Below, piece after piece: positions 51,605-62,673 of a DNA stretch of 64,000 bases. The stretch's first letter is position 1; each line of letters begins with the position of its first letter. The stretch spans positions 21,762,001 through 21,826,000 of the forward strand of contig CM114275.1 of assembly GCA_050084515.1 (NCBI GenBank), given 5' to 3'. The notes beneath the pieces were generated by a model, which saw nothing but the letters and a program-made list of their open reading frames with translations, had not been told where the DNA came from and did not search any database. Origin of the DNA: Blasia pusilla. Taxonomy: Eukaryota > Marchantiophyta > Marchantiopsida > Blasiales. A program made the position numbers and the translations under genes.

Positions 51605-53555
51605 CTATACTACCTCTAAACAAGAAGCAGTCATATCTCCACGCTCAGACAACGTGGCGGCCAACCGGAACACCTCAGCTGGTCCAACTCCCAACGTCGC
51701 CAACTCTATGGCGGAAAATAGCGGAGTCTGACTCACTCTGGTGGCCACCTCCAACACTATGGTCGACACAGACTCCACTCGAGCCGACATAGGAGTTGTC
51801 ACTCCAAATCCTCGTGACGTCGACGTAGGTGCCTGAACCGCCGATGGTGTGTGTAGTGCCTCCGACAATGTGAACGACTGTGGAACCCTGGCCTGCCACC
51901 CATCGGTCCCCTCTGGTGGGTCAATCTCAACTCCACCTCTTGATGGCTCGGTGCCTCTCGCAGCACCCCGAGTCACCACTGCAGCTGCCTCAACCTGGGG
52001 TGCACTACACATGAATCCCATACTGGCGAGATCCTCACCCAGGTCAGGGTAAGAGGTAGAAGCTGGAGTCACACTAGCCGCCATGACTCCGTTTTCCCTA
52101 AGCTGCATCATCGTCATGGCAGCAATCCTCTGCTCCAACTGATCAATGCGTGAGAGAAGTGCTGGCTCTGGTGCTCCTGCTTCATCTCCTCTGGCTGGTG
52201 GTGGTCCTCTTCCACCACATCTAGGAAGAACTTCCCAACCTCCTCCAGGACGACCGCCCCCAAGCCCTCTGCCTACCTCTGGACGTGCCCCTCGGCGAAG
52301 GTCAAAACATCTATCCCTAGTGTGACCATATGTGTGGCAATGGTCACACTAGTGCTGTGGTGGGACCATCCTCTGTGGCTCCTGAGCAATCGGAGGCGCT
52401 GGTGGTCCTCTCCCATGCTGTGGGTAGTCTCTCTGCCTATGGGCCCCTCCACACGTCCAACAAGACCACATCGGTCCCTGCTGGGCAACATATGTAGGTG
52501 CGGGTCCTTGCCTCATAGGCTCACGGTACCCGCCCTGCTCTCTAGGCACACTGGCCCGCTCCCGTGGTACTGGTGCTCGCTGTGGCACCTGTGGGGTCAC
52601 CGTCGCTCGTGGACCCGTCAACTCTCGATAAAATCCAGGGGTCATTACCTACTCCTCACTCATGTTGAGCTCAATACGCTCAGACAACTCAAAGACTACC
52701 TTCAATGTGGGCTTCGCTGTGTGAATCAGCACCGCATCTCGGACTCTCCTCCGTAGTTCTCGGTCTAGAACCCGGTATCAATACTAGACTGACTGCACCT
52801 GAGTCACTCCAAACGTAGCAATGATCAGCCTCCTCATGCGTGTGAATGCCTCTCTCAGACTCTCACCCGATCGACGCTGAAAATCCTGTAGACTCTTCAG
52901 CTTGTCGGTGCGTACGCCCTGGTAGCTCTTCCCCCTGTCGAAAGAACTCCACTGTAGGGCTGAAGCTAGGTGGCCCTCTACCACCAAAGGTCTCTGCCAC
53001 ATCGCTTGTCTCACTGCCCTCCTCTCCATCTAGTCTCCGGGCTGATGGTGTGGGTCTCTCTCCTCTCACAATCCCATCATATGCCTCGTGACCACTAGTG
53101 GACACATACCCTGGAGCCCAATACATCCTCCAGGAATCGATCTCTACTCAATATAGTGATCGAAACTCCATGTAGTCATCCATCGGAGGACCCTCCAAGT
53201 GCTGGAACAACCCCTTCCATGCCATGAAAGGGTTGAACTGTGTCGGGGTCCGTATCTCCTGGAAGTCGCACCATGTGTCGAACTCCTGGATGAAATCATC
53301 TAAGTCGATGGTGCCCACTGCACCTGAGAAACGACGCATGCCCCGATGACCCATGTCGTCCATCTCCTGCCAAGTACTACTGTCTCTATCGGTGATCTCG
53401 TCACCAGACCCAGTGTCCAGTGATGACGATCCAGTCACGGATGGATGTCGAGGGAGCTCCTCACTGGTAACCCCTCGGTATCTCACTCCACTCCGTGTCA
53501 CACCACTACCACTGCTCGCACTACCCCGTTCTTCCGAATCCTCGAAGAACGCCGT
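51605..53555 (-). pseudogene. Copy D Gag
   Basis: The position of ATG in A and E is ACG here (53555-53553). The N-terminal frame reads RYRGVTSEELPRHPSVTGSS, SGAVGTIDLDDFIQEF, then a TGA after MEFRSLY. The capsid core contains FSPTVEFFRQ, a frameshift at about 52935 (bases missing where C has LGKSY), and LQDFQRRSGESLREAF. Knuckle 1 is CWTCGGAHRQRDY (last Cys lost). A TAG at 52349-52351 (CAG in B) precedes knuckle 2 (CDHCHTYGHTRDRC). A Gly/Arg/Pro-rich stretch and the C-terminal part follow in frame 52138-51605 (MEQRIAAMTMMQLREN, STIVLEVATRVSQTPLFSAI, LGVGPAEVFRLAATL). Confidence 0.84.
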
Positions 53556-54418
53556 GATGACAAACCGTGTCTCACCCGCTCAAGCACTCAGACTCACCGA
53601 GAGTCTCCCACACGCCTCACTAGCTCACCTATGCTAACATCAATCCCGTGATGACATACCCGGCCTCACGCACGCTCAACACTCGGGCTCACCATAAGCC
53701 TCCCAACTGACTCACCTAACCTAGCGACACTCTCTCGGGTCATACACGCGACCCCTACTCGGCAACCGCCGTATATCCACCAACATGCTACACATGAAAA
53801 GAATCTACACTCGTCACCGTCACTGCACCCATCTAGCACCAACTACTACCCGATACCCAGCACTCTCAATCACACACGACAAGTGCGGAAAAAGGGACTC
53901 GAATGGGTAACCTAATCACGCCCTCCAACCTGCTGCACCGTCAACATGCACTCCTCCACATGATATGACAATCTCCGCAACATAACACTCCCCTCGACCA
54001 ACACGCCGATCCTCCCGTCAGCAGATGCGGACAACCCGTCGGCATCATGCACACTGCCCCTCCATCGTAAACGCTCGCAATGCCCTGTCGCGCCCCAAAA
54101 ACATCATGTCACGCCCGCTGTCCAACTTGTCGGTCACTCAGCACGTCGACGTCCTCCCTGCCATCACGTTGCCCATGCGCCACCGCGTTTGCCTGACCGA
54201 CCTCGTCCGTGCTACCAACCACGTTCGCTACAATTGCCCGACCAACTATGGTCCGTGCTACCACGTTGGAGGGGGCGCCCATCTGCGCCCCTCGCTTGTT
54301 CGCCGTCTGCCGTCCGCACCCGTGTGCCCTAGCCTTCCCGACCTAACCTAGCCGCCCTTTACCTGCAAACAACGAATTCCCACCAGCCCCCTGACATCTT
54401 TCTCATGTAAAAATAAAG
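53556..54418 (-). other. Copy D 5' leader
   Basis: The 863-bp leader has no coding domain. It includes CGGAAAAAGGGACTCGAATGG (53886-53906), shared with copy A (near 4250), and segments shared inversely with 57300-57470 of the derivative. The GGGGGCTGGTGGGAATTCG directly after block A1 may include the primer-binding site, but I cannot match it to a tRNA 3' end. The frame at 54025-54351 is probably chance. Confidence 0.65.
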
Positions 54419-54888
54419 AGTAGTAAAAACGGCACACCCGGACTAAAACTCCACTCCTCAATCTACATCGGCATATCGAGCCTCGTCCACCCTATGCTAT
54501 CAAGGAATCCGGACGCTAGCACCCTAGTCCTAGCTCACACACATACAAGGGAGGTGCTCCAACGGCCCAACATGAGAAAGATGGCTTAGGAAAGCCATCT
54601 TCCTCTCTTATATAGGGTTGGGAAGAGCCAAAAGGCTCTTCCCCTAAAAATAGCCCTTCCCTTGGTAACCTACGGGCACACGTTACCAGGGGCGGGTGAC
54701 CTGGTCAACAAGTCACCCGGCTGTAAAAGACCTCAACATGAAAGTTGTCAGGAACGACGTTCCTGACACAATGGGCCTATCCTCAACCTCATCCGACACC
54801 GTGGGATAAAGTTACACTCAAGATAGTCCGCTGGCTCCTACGCCCTATCCACGTTAGATCTCGGCCTATTGGCTACTCAGATGTGACA
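54419..54888 (-). repeat. Copy D left repeat (block A1)
   Basis: On the minus strand it starts TGTCACATCTGAGTAGCC at 54888, next to AGCACGATAACG (not block B). It ends ...CTCTTTATTTTTA near 54419, then ACATGAGAAAGATGTCA and the leader. It contains the hairpin GTCAGGAAC/GTTCCTGAC (54747-54767), the GAAGAGCC hairpin and a TATA box (CTATATAAGAGAGG, about 54606-54618). Block B is absent here, unlike in an ordinary 5' LTR. Confidence 0.85.
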
Positions 54889-55566
54889 AGCACGATAACG
54901 TTTCAGCTTTCTTGCAATGGATGTTTGGCTACAAAGCACACAAGAAACCATTCCATGAATTCCCACCGTGAGAAGTTGAGAATGCAGCTTAGGGTTTAGG
55001 GAAGAGGGAGGTGAATCTAACCCAATTACTCTAAGACATGTTTGAGGCTGTCTGAGTAATGCATGCCCGTGGATGAATTGTGAGAAAACAAAATATGATG
55101 AAATCATTGAAATGTATTACAAATCTTTGAGATACAAAGTGGCCTATTTTGTCCGTGCGCTCACATAAGAGTTTCGATGGAACCTGAACATAGAGATTAC
55201 TCGACATACGAGAATGCGCTATTGTTGCGGCTCCCAACTATTTCACTACTTAGAAAACTATGGTTTTTAACTTATTTTTCTTTGTTTCTATTTATAGTAA
55301 TTTTTGCATAATTTAGGCTTCAAGGACTGTGCCCTCGAACCCTATATTGCATCAAGGTGCCCCATACCCTAATGCAATATAGGATTAGATAATCCTAGTA
55401 ACACTATTCCAGAAACCATGTACGTCATATTACTATGACTCCTTTGACGTCAAAGTCGGAATCCATAAATCTAGGCTTCTCCTCATGTAAGAGGCCGATT
55501 AGATAGATGGTGTTGAGAGAAGTGGCTGTAGAGAATACAACATGAATTTCATGGACGGATGCGATG
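54889..55566. other. Host sequence between two outward-divergent element ends
   Basis: This 678-bp stretch separates the left end of copy D (minus) from the left end of the 55567 derivative (plus). I recognise no gene or repeat. Confidence 0.5.
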
Positions 55567-56046
55567 TGTCACATCTGAGTAGCCAATAAGCCGTGATCTA
55601 TCGTGGATAGGGCGTAGGAGCCAACGGACTATCTTGAGTGTAACTTTGTCCCACTGTGTTGGATGAGGTTGAGGATAGGTCCATTGTGTCAGTAACGTCG
55701 TTTCTAACAACTTTCATATTGAGGTCTTTCACAAGCGGGTGACTTGTTGACCAGGTTACCCGCCCCTGGTAAATTGTGCGCGCAGGTTACCAAGGGGATG
55801 GCTATTTTTAGGGGAAGAGCCTTTTGGCTCTTCTAACCCTATATAAGAGAGGAAGATGGCTTTCCTATGCCATCTTTCTCATGTTGGGCCATTGGAGCAC
55901 CTCTCTTGTATGTGTGTGAGATAGGATTAGGGTGCTAGCGTCCGGATTCCTTGATAGCACAGGGTGGACGAGGCTCGATATACCGATGTAGATTGAGGAG
56001 TGGAGTTTTAGGCCGGGCGTGCCATTTTTACTACTGTTTATTTTTA
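55567..56046 (+). repeat. Derivative left repeat (block A1)
   Basis: The 480-bp block starts TGTCACATCTGAGTAGCC after GGATGCGATG. It contains the hairpin TTTTAGGGGAAGAGCC...GGCTCTTC and a TATA box, and ends CTGTTTATTTTTA. It is closely similar to 54419-54888 on the other strand. Confidence 0.85.
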
Positions 56047-57477
56047 CATGAGAAAGATGTCAGGGGGCTAGTGGGAATTTGTTGTTTGTAGGTACGCAAG
56101 CGAGTTGCCTTGATCGGGAGCCCCCGAGCCCTTGGAGACGCGTGTGTTGCAAGTGTTGGTCATTTTTATGTTCGAAAGATCATGGGCGGAAGCGCTATTC
56201 ATTTTTCGCAGATTTCTTTGTTGCAGGTTCATGGGGGACAACAACGGAGTGTAGCAAGAAGTCTGACGATGGGTGTTCATGAGCGAGTGTGTCAAGAGAG
56301 AGAGAAGAGTAGCTCTGAGAGCTACAACCGCCAAGAGAAGGGCTAGATCGTAGCCGCCTAGGTCAGAGTTAGGTCATGGTTTTCATGGAACTAGTCGTTT
56401 AGGTCTCAACGGACGCGAGGAGTTGCGCAGGGCATGTGGAAGCAAAACGGGGGGAGAGGCTCCCGCAGGCAAGGGACTCATCCATGTCCGAGGCAGGGAG
56501 TCAAAATTGGGTGTGGGGGTGTGAAGGCTCCTGAGGGGTCGGGCGGGGCTGCATAGGGCCGCAGGCCCATGGGGAGTACTTGTAGAGGCCGGAAGGGTCC
56601 GAGAGAATTGGAGGAAAGAAGGAGCCCGGAGCTCGAGGAACGTGGGAGGTGCATAGGGATGCGTGCCCAAGTACACGGAGGGTTTGGAGGAGGAAGGAGC
56701 AAGAAGCTCCAAGGTTGGAGGGAGCTTGTATAGGGCGGCGTGCCCTAGAGCAAGGTAGGTTCAGTCTAGGAAGGAACCGGCCGGGTTTTGAAGGGGTTGG
56801 TTGGAGCAACTAAGGCTCCACAAGGTTAGGGGCTCCCGCATAGGGTGTCATTCCAAGACACGTACATTAGGAGAGGCGAGAGTCGGGGCCACAATTCAGG
56901 ACTCGGTAATAAGGCAGGGTGGCCCTTGATAGGGCCGCGGGCCTAGGGCGGAGTGAAGGTTGTTAAGGCACGGTTGGGTGTAATAGGACGCCAGTACGAG
57001 ACTGCCATGGAGATAGGGCTAGATAGGGAGCCTATGCGCCTAAGGAGGACGGAGCCGCGCCCATAAGGACGCATGTCCAAGCCAAGTCAAATGGGAAAGC
57101 AGGGTTATGGGTGTCGTGTCAGGCTAGGAGGGAAGTGAATTCCAAAGGCCACGGGGTTGGGGATGTCGAGGAATATGGTTGAAACGGCAGGAGTAAATTC
57201 GATTACGTGGTAGGGACTACATGGTTTTAGAGGCTAATCTAGTAGAGTTTGACGAGATGATATGACAAGTGAATGTTTCGATGGAGTGCTAGTGCAGGAG
57301 ACACATGCACTCATGCTGACGGGTAGTCCGCATCTGCTGACGGGAGGTTCAATGTGGTGGTTGAGGAGAGTGTCGTGTTGCAGAGGTTTCCGTACCACAT
57401 GGAGGAGTGGGTGTTGACGGTACGTAGGTTGGAGGGCGTGATCAGGTTACCCATTCGAGTTGACCCAGGTGATCAGG

Positions 57478-57948
57478 TTCATGTTGAGGTCTTTCACAAG
57501 CGGGTGACTTGTTGACCAGGTCACCCGCCCCTGGTAAATTGTGCGCGCAGGTTACCAAGGGGATGGCTATTTTTAGGGGAAGAGCCTTTTGGCTCTTCTA
57601 ACCCTATATAAGAGAGGAAGATGGCTTTCCTAAGCCATCTTTCTCATGTTGGGCCGTTGGAGCACCTCCCTTGTATGTGTGTGAGCTAGGACTAGGGTGC
57701 TAGCGTCCGGATTCCTTGATAGCACAAGGTGGACGAGGCTCGATATGCCGATGAAGATTGAGGAGTGGAGTTTTAGGCCGGGTGTGCCGTTTTTACTACT
57801 CTTTGTTTTTGTTGTGTGATCTCCATGTATATGTATGAGTTGATTTTTGTACATGTGTGGATCGACCCGTGTGTGGGGAAGATCGGTGTTGTGTGGTGTA
57901 GATGTGACGAACGATGTATGTTGTGTAGCGATATGTATGCGCACGACA
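57478..57948 (+). repeat. Derivative right repeat (truncated A2 + B2)
   Basis: The sequence resumes inside block A at TTCATGTTGAGGTCTTTCAC and runs to CTCTTTGTTTTTG at 57811. B2 (TTGTGTGATCTCCATG... to ...GCGCACGACA at 57948) follows directly. The flank TGCTTAAGGG is non-element. This copy shows that A and B are contiguous without a polypurine tract at the right-hand end. Confidence 0.84.
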
Positions 57949-60539
57949 TGCTTAAGGGAATGGGTTTACGGTGGGTGCCACACTGCAAGAGGAGGAGAGG
58001 ATATTGAGAATATTTGGCTGATCTTGTACTCTCCCTGAGTCTCACCTAGAGGACAATATATCCTTCAACTTTGTAGTTTGTTCTCTTTCCGCATGTGCAA
58101 ATGGTCGATACGAAAGTGACTATTCGGAGCAAGAGGGAGAGTTGGGATTGAACTGATAGATCCAAACTAAAGTGAAGACCGAGATGCAGTCAAAGAAGAT
58201 AGATTTGAACGTAAGCTCGAAGTGGAAATTGGGTAAGACCGTAAGCTCTTTGATTGAAGTTTTACAAGTCATATTCTCTATCCGTATTTCAAGATGCCAT
58301 TCCAATTGTTGGCAAAAGAAAGAAGTCCAAGCAAGGTAGAAAGCATTCAACATTCACCACACTGTTGCTCCCCCCTTTTTTATTATTATTTCTTACCATT
58401 TCTTACTCTCCATTAATTACTATTGCATGTTACATAGCACATGTTATTGTTGCTATCCTTACCTGATTCACTAACTTAATCCAAAGACTTGATAGCTTTA
58501 ACCTCCAGCCATTGAGAGCACTCCCTTCATCGCCTCCCTTCTTCACAATTCGGATCATGAACCGTTAGATGATTCCACCTCTCTCAAATTTGACGTTCTT
58601 TCTCATATGTGAAGAATTTCTTCTTCTAGGAAGCTACCTCATAGAGATTTGCCTATGAATTTGCAATAGTTCTTCTCCCTCAATGGGGGAGAATAATTGG
58701 TGCTCGCCACGTCCTTTTTGTTGATCTAAGGGAAGAAATCTCTAGTCCAATAGTAGGAGAACGCCTCCAGATGCACACGTTTTGGAGAAATGAAGACTTT
58801 AGTGCATCGAATCCAACATGAAGCATCCAAAACCATCCAAAAAATGCAATTGAGAGACTTACACTTAGAGTGTTGGCTTGATTCAAACAACGCTTGTGAG
58901 ATTTGCACTTTGTGTGCATGGCATGCCTTGGAATGTGCCTAGCCCAAGAGATCTTGCTTCACCTTCCGAGCCTGATGATAGAGAGATCCTTTCGTGCAAA
59001 GTTGGGCATGCGGCCCCGTGAAGCACCGACCGCAAAAGTTAACTATATAGTAGACACGGACTACTATAAATTGGTTGATAAAATATGCTCATGGCATGTT
59101 GATACGCACACATTGTTTGAACGTTTGTGGATTGAAGCTACAATTTAGACGCTCAGAACGCGAGAGACTGAACAGACCTGTAGATCCCATCAACCACCCA
59201 TAGAGAAATGATAATTTAAGAGTTGTAGTATGTCAAGAGGATGCAATTTTAGGTCCAAAGTTTTCTGCAAAAATATTTCGTAGCCTTGAAGACGAACTGA
59301 GAAGTAACCCACATACTCAACTACACTTATTTTATGTATAACCATCCGTGTCGTTCATGATATCCTAAACCATCATGAACCATGGATTTTGAAGAAACAA
59401 TTAAGAAATGATGAACCTTCCAGACATTGTCTACCCATTGTTGGAGAAGACTAATCAAAGGAACCTTTATATATAGAGAGAAGCAGTTGATTTCTAGGTT
59501 TCCCAAGAACTTGAATAAGGTGAGAAATAACTCTATACTTGCTCCCGAGTACTTGCTAGGTCTGCTACATATGCTTTTTTTCTGAAAAATGTATAAAATT
59601 TATTCTTGAAAGTGGCTTATTTGTACAATCTTATGGACAAATATTGCACCTCTTGAGGAAAGTTAAATCTATGATTCTGCATGAAGTTTTGTGGATGGTT
59701 GTAATGTATAAGTAGTTTTAAAATTGATGTTTATACAATAATTTAATGAGTTCGATCCCCAAGAGGATCACGATTATGTGAAAAGAGAGGTCAAGATGTC
59801 GTTTATCTTGCAATAGTTGTAATTAAGTGTATATAATTCAGATTCAATGACTTATCAATGTCTTCAGAGCTCTCTTAGAACCAAGATTTCTTTCCTCTAT
59901 TCTCTCTAGTGGAGTTGAAATCACGCTTAGGAAGATCTTCACCCAACATCAAAGAACCTCACAGAGAACTCAATAAGAAGTTGGCTTCTCCTACTTTCGG
60001 AACTTAATCCGTCTAGGCACGCTACTCTCTGTCCAACAGATTTTTTACAACTCCGTGTTGATTATTCTATTGATGAAAAGGTTCTCATGATTCACTCTTC
60101 ACTCTACAGACCCAATGAGAATACTCAGACATATGCATCGCACATCAGAATGAAGAAATGAGTACTTTACTACTCCATCAAGAATGAGAAAGCTTCAAAA
60201 GTGTTATACAAGCTTGAGAGGGTACGACTCCCTTGCTCGGACCATTCCTATAGCATAAGGACTTTGTGAAAGAATGATGATAATATTTACTTTCATGCTT
60301 CTTAAATATTCTCTAAAGTAGGGGTGATTCTAAGGATTCGAAGCGTTTTGGAGGAATCTGGTGTCTCTTCAACATTTGTAACTACCTAGATCTATGGTAC
60401 TCTTTTCTTTTCCTATGATCCCTATGAATCCGCTGAGCGTAACTGTACTAACTTCCTATCTGATACCAGAAAGTCGCGCCTCTTCCTAGTCTAACTATTC
60501 TATCAGTATGCCGCTTGAAATCAATTCGAGTCTTAGCTT
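57949..60539. other. Unannotated AT-rich region
   Basis: I see no recognisable gene, RNA or element domain in these 2.6 kb. Frames of 60-88 codons on both strands (e.g. 58903-59148 plus, 58680-58919 minus) overlap and have no motif. A pyrimidine run (GCTCCCCCCTTTTTTATTA near 58368) and TCAATGGGGGAGAATAATTG near 58680 look like possible polypurine tracts of old LTR elements, but nothing else supports that. Confidence 0.45.
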
Positions 60540-60790
60540 CGCTTCGCTGCGAAGTCTGGACCTCTTTTGCTTCACTTGAGGATGAAGCTCTTTCTCCTGA
60601 TCTAAAGACGAAGCGCTCCATTCTTCGCTCTTGTTCCAGGTGCTTCGTTCTTCGTGCTTCGCTGAAGAGCAAAGTACTTCTTCCTCTTCTTCTTCATCAT
60701 GCTTTGTTCAAGAGCGAAGCACTTCATGAACAAGTTCTGAATAGAGCTTTGTTGATGTTTCCAAGCTTCGCTCTGAGTCTTTAGACTTTG
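60540..60790. repeat. GCTTC/GAAGC-rich low-complexity stretch
   Basis: The words CTTCGCT, GAAGC, GAGCGAAGC and CTTCTTC recur irregularly, for example AGCTTCGCTTCGCTGCGAAG near 60537-60556 and AAGAGCGAAGCACTTCATG near 60711. The same vocabulary reappears at 63570-63640 and at the right edge (GAGCGAAGCTCTCC, 63987-64000). This hints that the two ends belong to one unidentified element. It has no fixed period. Confidence 0.5.
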
Positions 60791-61419
60791 TTACTGCATT
60801 TCTCTCTCCTCTAAGGAAAATCCTTGATCTTCCATCTCTCTGCCTTGTCCTAGGAGCTTCGTGATCTCTTCCGATATTACTCATTCTTCTACTACACAAC
60901 CATAATATCCAAAATCATTATGTATACACAAGTTTTCTACAAATAAAAAGCTCTAAATCTTCAAAAGTACAAAATTTCGGGTATCATATACCCCCTCCCT
61001 CAAATGTGAGCCATCCCGGTGTCGTATAGTAAATTCAACCAATGTGTAAACTCCTTCGTCATTAAGTGTTAGATAGATTTTCATTAGTATTAAGTAAATT
61101 GGCTTAGAAAAAGGAGATTCTTATGTTTAAACCTCTTTATGGTGCCTCTTTTATGCGGGCCCAACTTTAGGAAAAGGAGGTAATAAATAAAAGATAACTT
61201 TATAAAAGTAAAGTAGTTGCTTTAATGAAAAGCAAAAGTAGTCTTGGTTGGTGGCTAGGTTAGTTGGGGTAATTTGGAAAATATCATGTGGGTAAAAAAG
61301 GATATTTTGGAAGAGATAAGAGGAAATCTACTTGTGTCAAAATGTGATTGGCTAAGCCTTAAGAGGAAGCCATGTGGCACAAGATAAGATAAGCTCTATT
61401 TCGTACTCTTGTGGATCCC
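60791..61419. other. AT-rich stretch, no gene
   Basis: No domain-bearing frame was found. CATATACCCCCTCCCTC near 60985 is a pyrimidine run. The segment leads into the TATA-containing block at 61420. Confidence 0.4.
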
Positions 61420-61740
61420 TTGTGAGTATATAAAGAGGAGGGACCTTCAAGGGTTCATCACCTTCTATTCCACATCTTGAGTCTCTCGTGTCTCTCTTGA
61501 GTGTATGGCTTTGGGATTGCTTGCTCTTCCAATGAGAGTGGATCACCCCTCTTGGGAGAGTAACTTGATCATGGTCTATTCTTCGAGAGGTTTCTAGAGT
61601 GTGGTGTGTGTGTGTGTGGGGATGAGAGGTTTGTCACCGTAGAAGAGTTTAGTCATACTAAAATAGCGGATGTTTTGGCTTGTTACTTTCCCAATGAGAG
61701 TGGATTACCCCTCTTGGGAGAATAACTCCGCCAAAACCCA
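61420..61740 (+). promoter_or_regulatory. LTR-like promoter block with TATA box and direct repeat
   Basis: GTGAGTATATAAAGAGGAGGG (about 61420-61440) is a strong TATA-type core promoter, followed by CTTCTATTCCACATCTTGAG. Downstream, a 36-bp near-identical segment occurs twice (61530-61565 and 61691-61726; CAATGAGAGTGGAT and CCCCTCTTGGGAGA are shared) with 161-bp spacing. A short GT run lies near 61600-61620. The layout resembles U3-R-U5 of an LTR, but I cannot define its ends or find a partner copy. Confidence 0.45.
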
Positions 61741-61772
61741 TTCTTGAGGAGAGTAGAGGATGTCTGTCAAGC

Positions 61773-62198
61773 ATGGATAGGGGTGGAGCACGAGTTGTGC
61801 CCAACTTTCCTTTCCTCAATCCTTACCATGTCAAGGTACTCTTTGTAGATAGGTATTGGTTCACTCGCTATTTAGTTTATCACTTTGGGGAGGCGTTCAT
61901 GAACCAGGTCATGCAATCTCCAACTCCGGTGATTCTTCCTATCGTCACATATGGAAGGACATGGGATTGTACTTTATATGTCCTTATATAGCAATCCATG
62001 GATGTCAATAGGCCTGGTCAAGTAGGGTTTAACACTAGTTGTGCTATCTTCCTCGTGTACAAGCGTAAAATAGTTTATAGGGATTTTATAGTTAGGAATT
62101 TCGAGGTCCGATGTTACGAAGAAGTGATCGCCTCGGCACTTCCATTTGTGATACCTGTCGTGAGAGAATGGAGAGTGTACATCATAATTTTGTATTGA
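61773..62198 (+). other. Unrecognised frame with one stop
   Basis: Two in-phase open segments (61773-61991 and 61998-62198) give about 140 residues with a single TAG at 61989. They are rich in aromatic and aliphatic residues (FLNPYHVKVLFVDRYWFTRY, IASALPFVIPVVREWRVY). I recognise no family. An antisense frame of 83 codons overlaps (61974-62225), so the strand is uncertain. It lies just downstream of the LTR-like block and could be a decayed element frame. Confidence 0.25.
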
Positions 62199-62673
62199 AA
62201 AAGGAGAACTTATTAGAAAGTTCACCTTGCATCGACCACATCTACTGCAGCTAGAAGGCCCGCCCTTGCTCGAAGAAAGATTCTCGACACGACACCGGTG
62301 AACACTTCATGATGTACCATCTAAATCCATAAAGGTGTCTTCTAAGCTATCAAACTTAGTTGCAGGTGGAAAACGACCATCAATTGTGGAAGGTTTGTTG
62401 AAAATATTAGGGGTGTGATTTTGCATCTTCTCTCCTCATTTGATAACAACTAATGAAGTTCCTAGCACTTCGTTCAGAACTAATACGTTTGATGGAGTAA
62501 ACAGAGGAAGTTCCTCAAGATTGATCGTGAGGTTGGGTTCGACTTCCGGGAGAGACTTCCAATGATTGTCGAACTAGCGTTTCCAATGTTTGTTGACATA
62601 ATTGATCTTCTCACTCATATGTTGTTCAAAGCTCTTGCCTGCTTCCTCGATTAACTCCTTGACATCTTGTGGT
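62199..62673. other. No gene recognised
   Basis: This is a non-coding or fully decayed stretch between the two uncertain frames. No repeat was seen. Confidence 0.4.

Larger units (their letters stand above)
46138..54888 (-). mobile_element. Copy D: most complete C/D-subfamily MTase/PHD element
   Basis: Minus-strand order: A1 (54888-54419), leader, Gag, protease, linker, methyltransferase, spacer, RT, RNase H, connector, integrase, PHD, B1. It is about 8.75 kb. The segments 52645-52349, 52138-51605, 51601-50315, 50203-49718, 49711-49472 and 49429-49010 are in one reading frame. The family therefore encoded a single Gag-Pol polyprotein without a frameshift site between Gag and Pol. A2-B2 have been lost or were replaced by copy C. 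Confidence 0.88.
55567..57948 (+). mobile_element. Coding-free derivative of the MTase/PHD element
   Basis: Order: A1 (55567-56046), leader-like non-coding interior (56047-57477), truncated A2 (57478-57811) and B2 (57812-57948). There is no Gag, Pol or B1. A1 has the TATA box at 55840-55849 and all U3 inverted repeats. The interior keeps the leader segment shared with D (GGTAGTCCGCATCTGCTGAC near 57325, and GGGCGTGATCAGGTTACCC). Open frames of 74-109 codons on the minus strand (56383-56809) are proline-rich by composition and lack motifs. A2 lacks its first ~145 bp. It resembles large non-autonomous LTR derivatives that rely on partner proteins. I see no matching target duplication. Confidence 0.75.

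Noticed and set aside
38382-54900. CGATAAC near both outer ends of the C-D array as a possible target duplication
   Set aside because: The two copies are separated from the element termini by 3 and 4 unrelated bases, so they are not adjacent duplications; probably chance.
56383-56809. Proline-rich minus-strand frames in the derivative's interior
   Set aside because: They arise from G-rich composition on the plus strand, overlap each other in three frames, and match leader rather than coding parts of the family.
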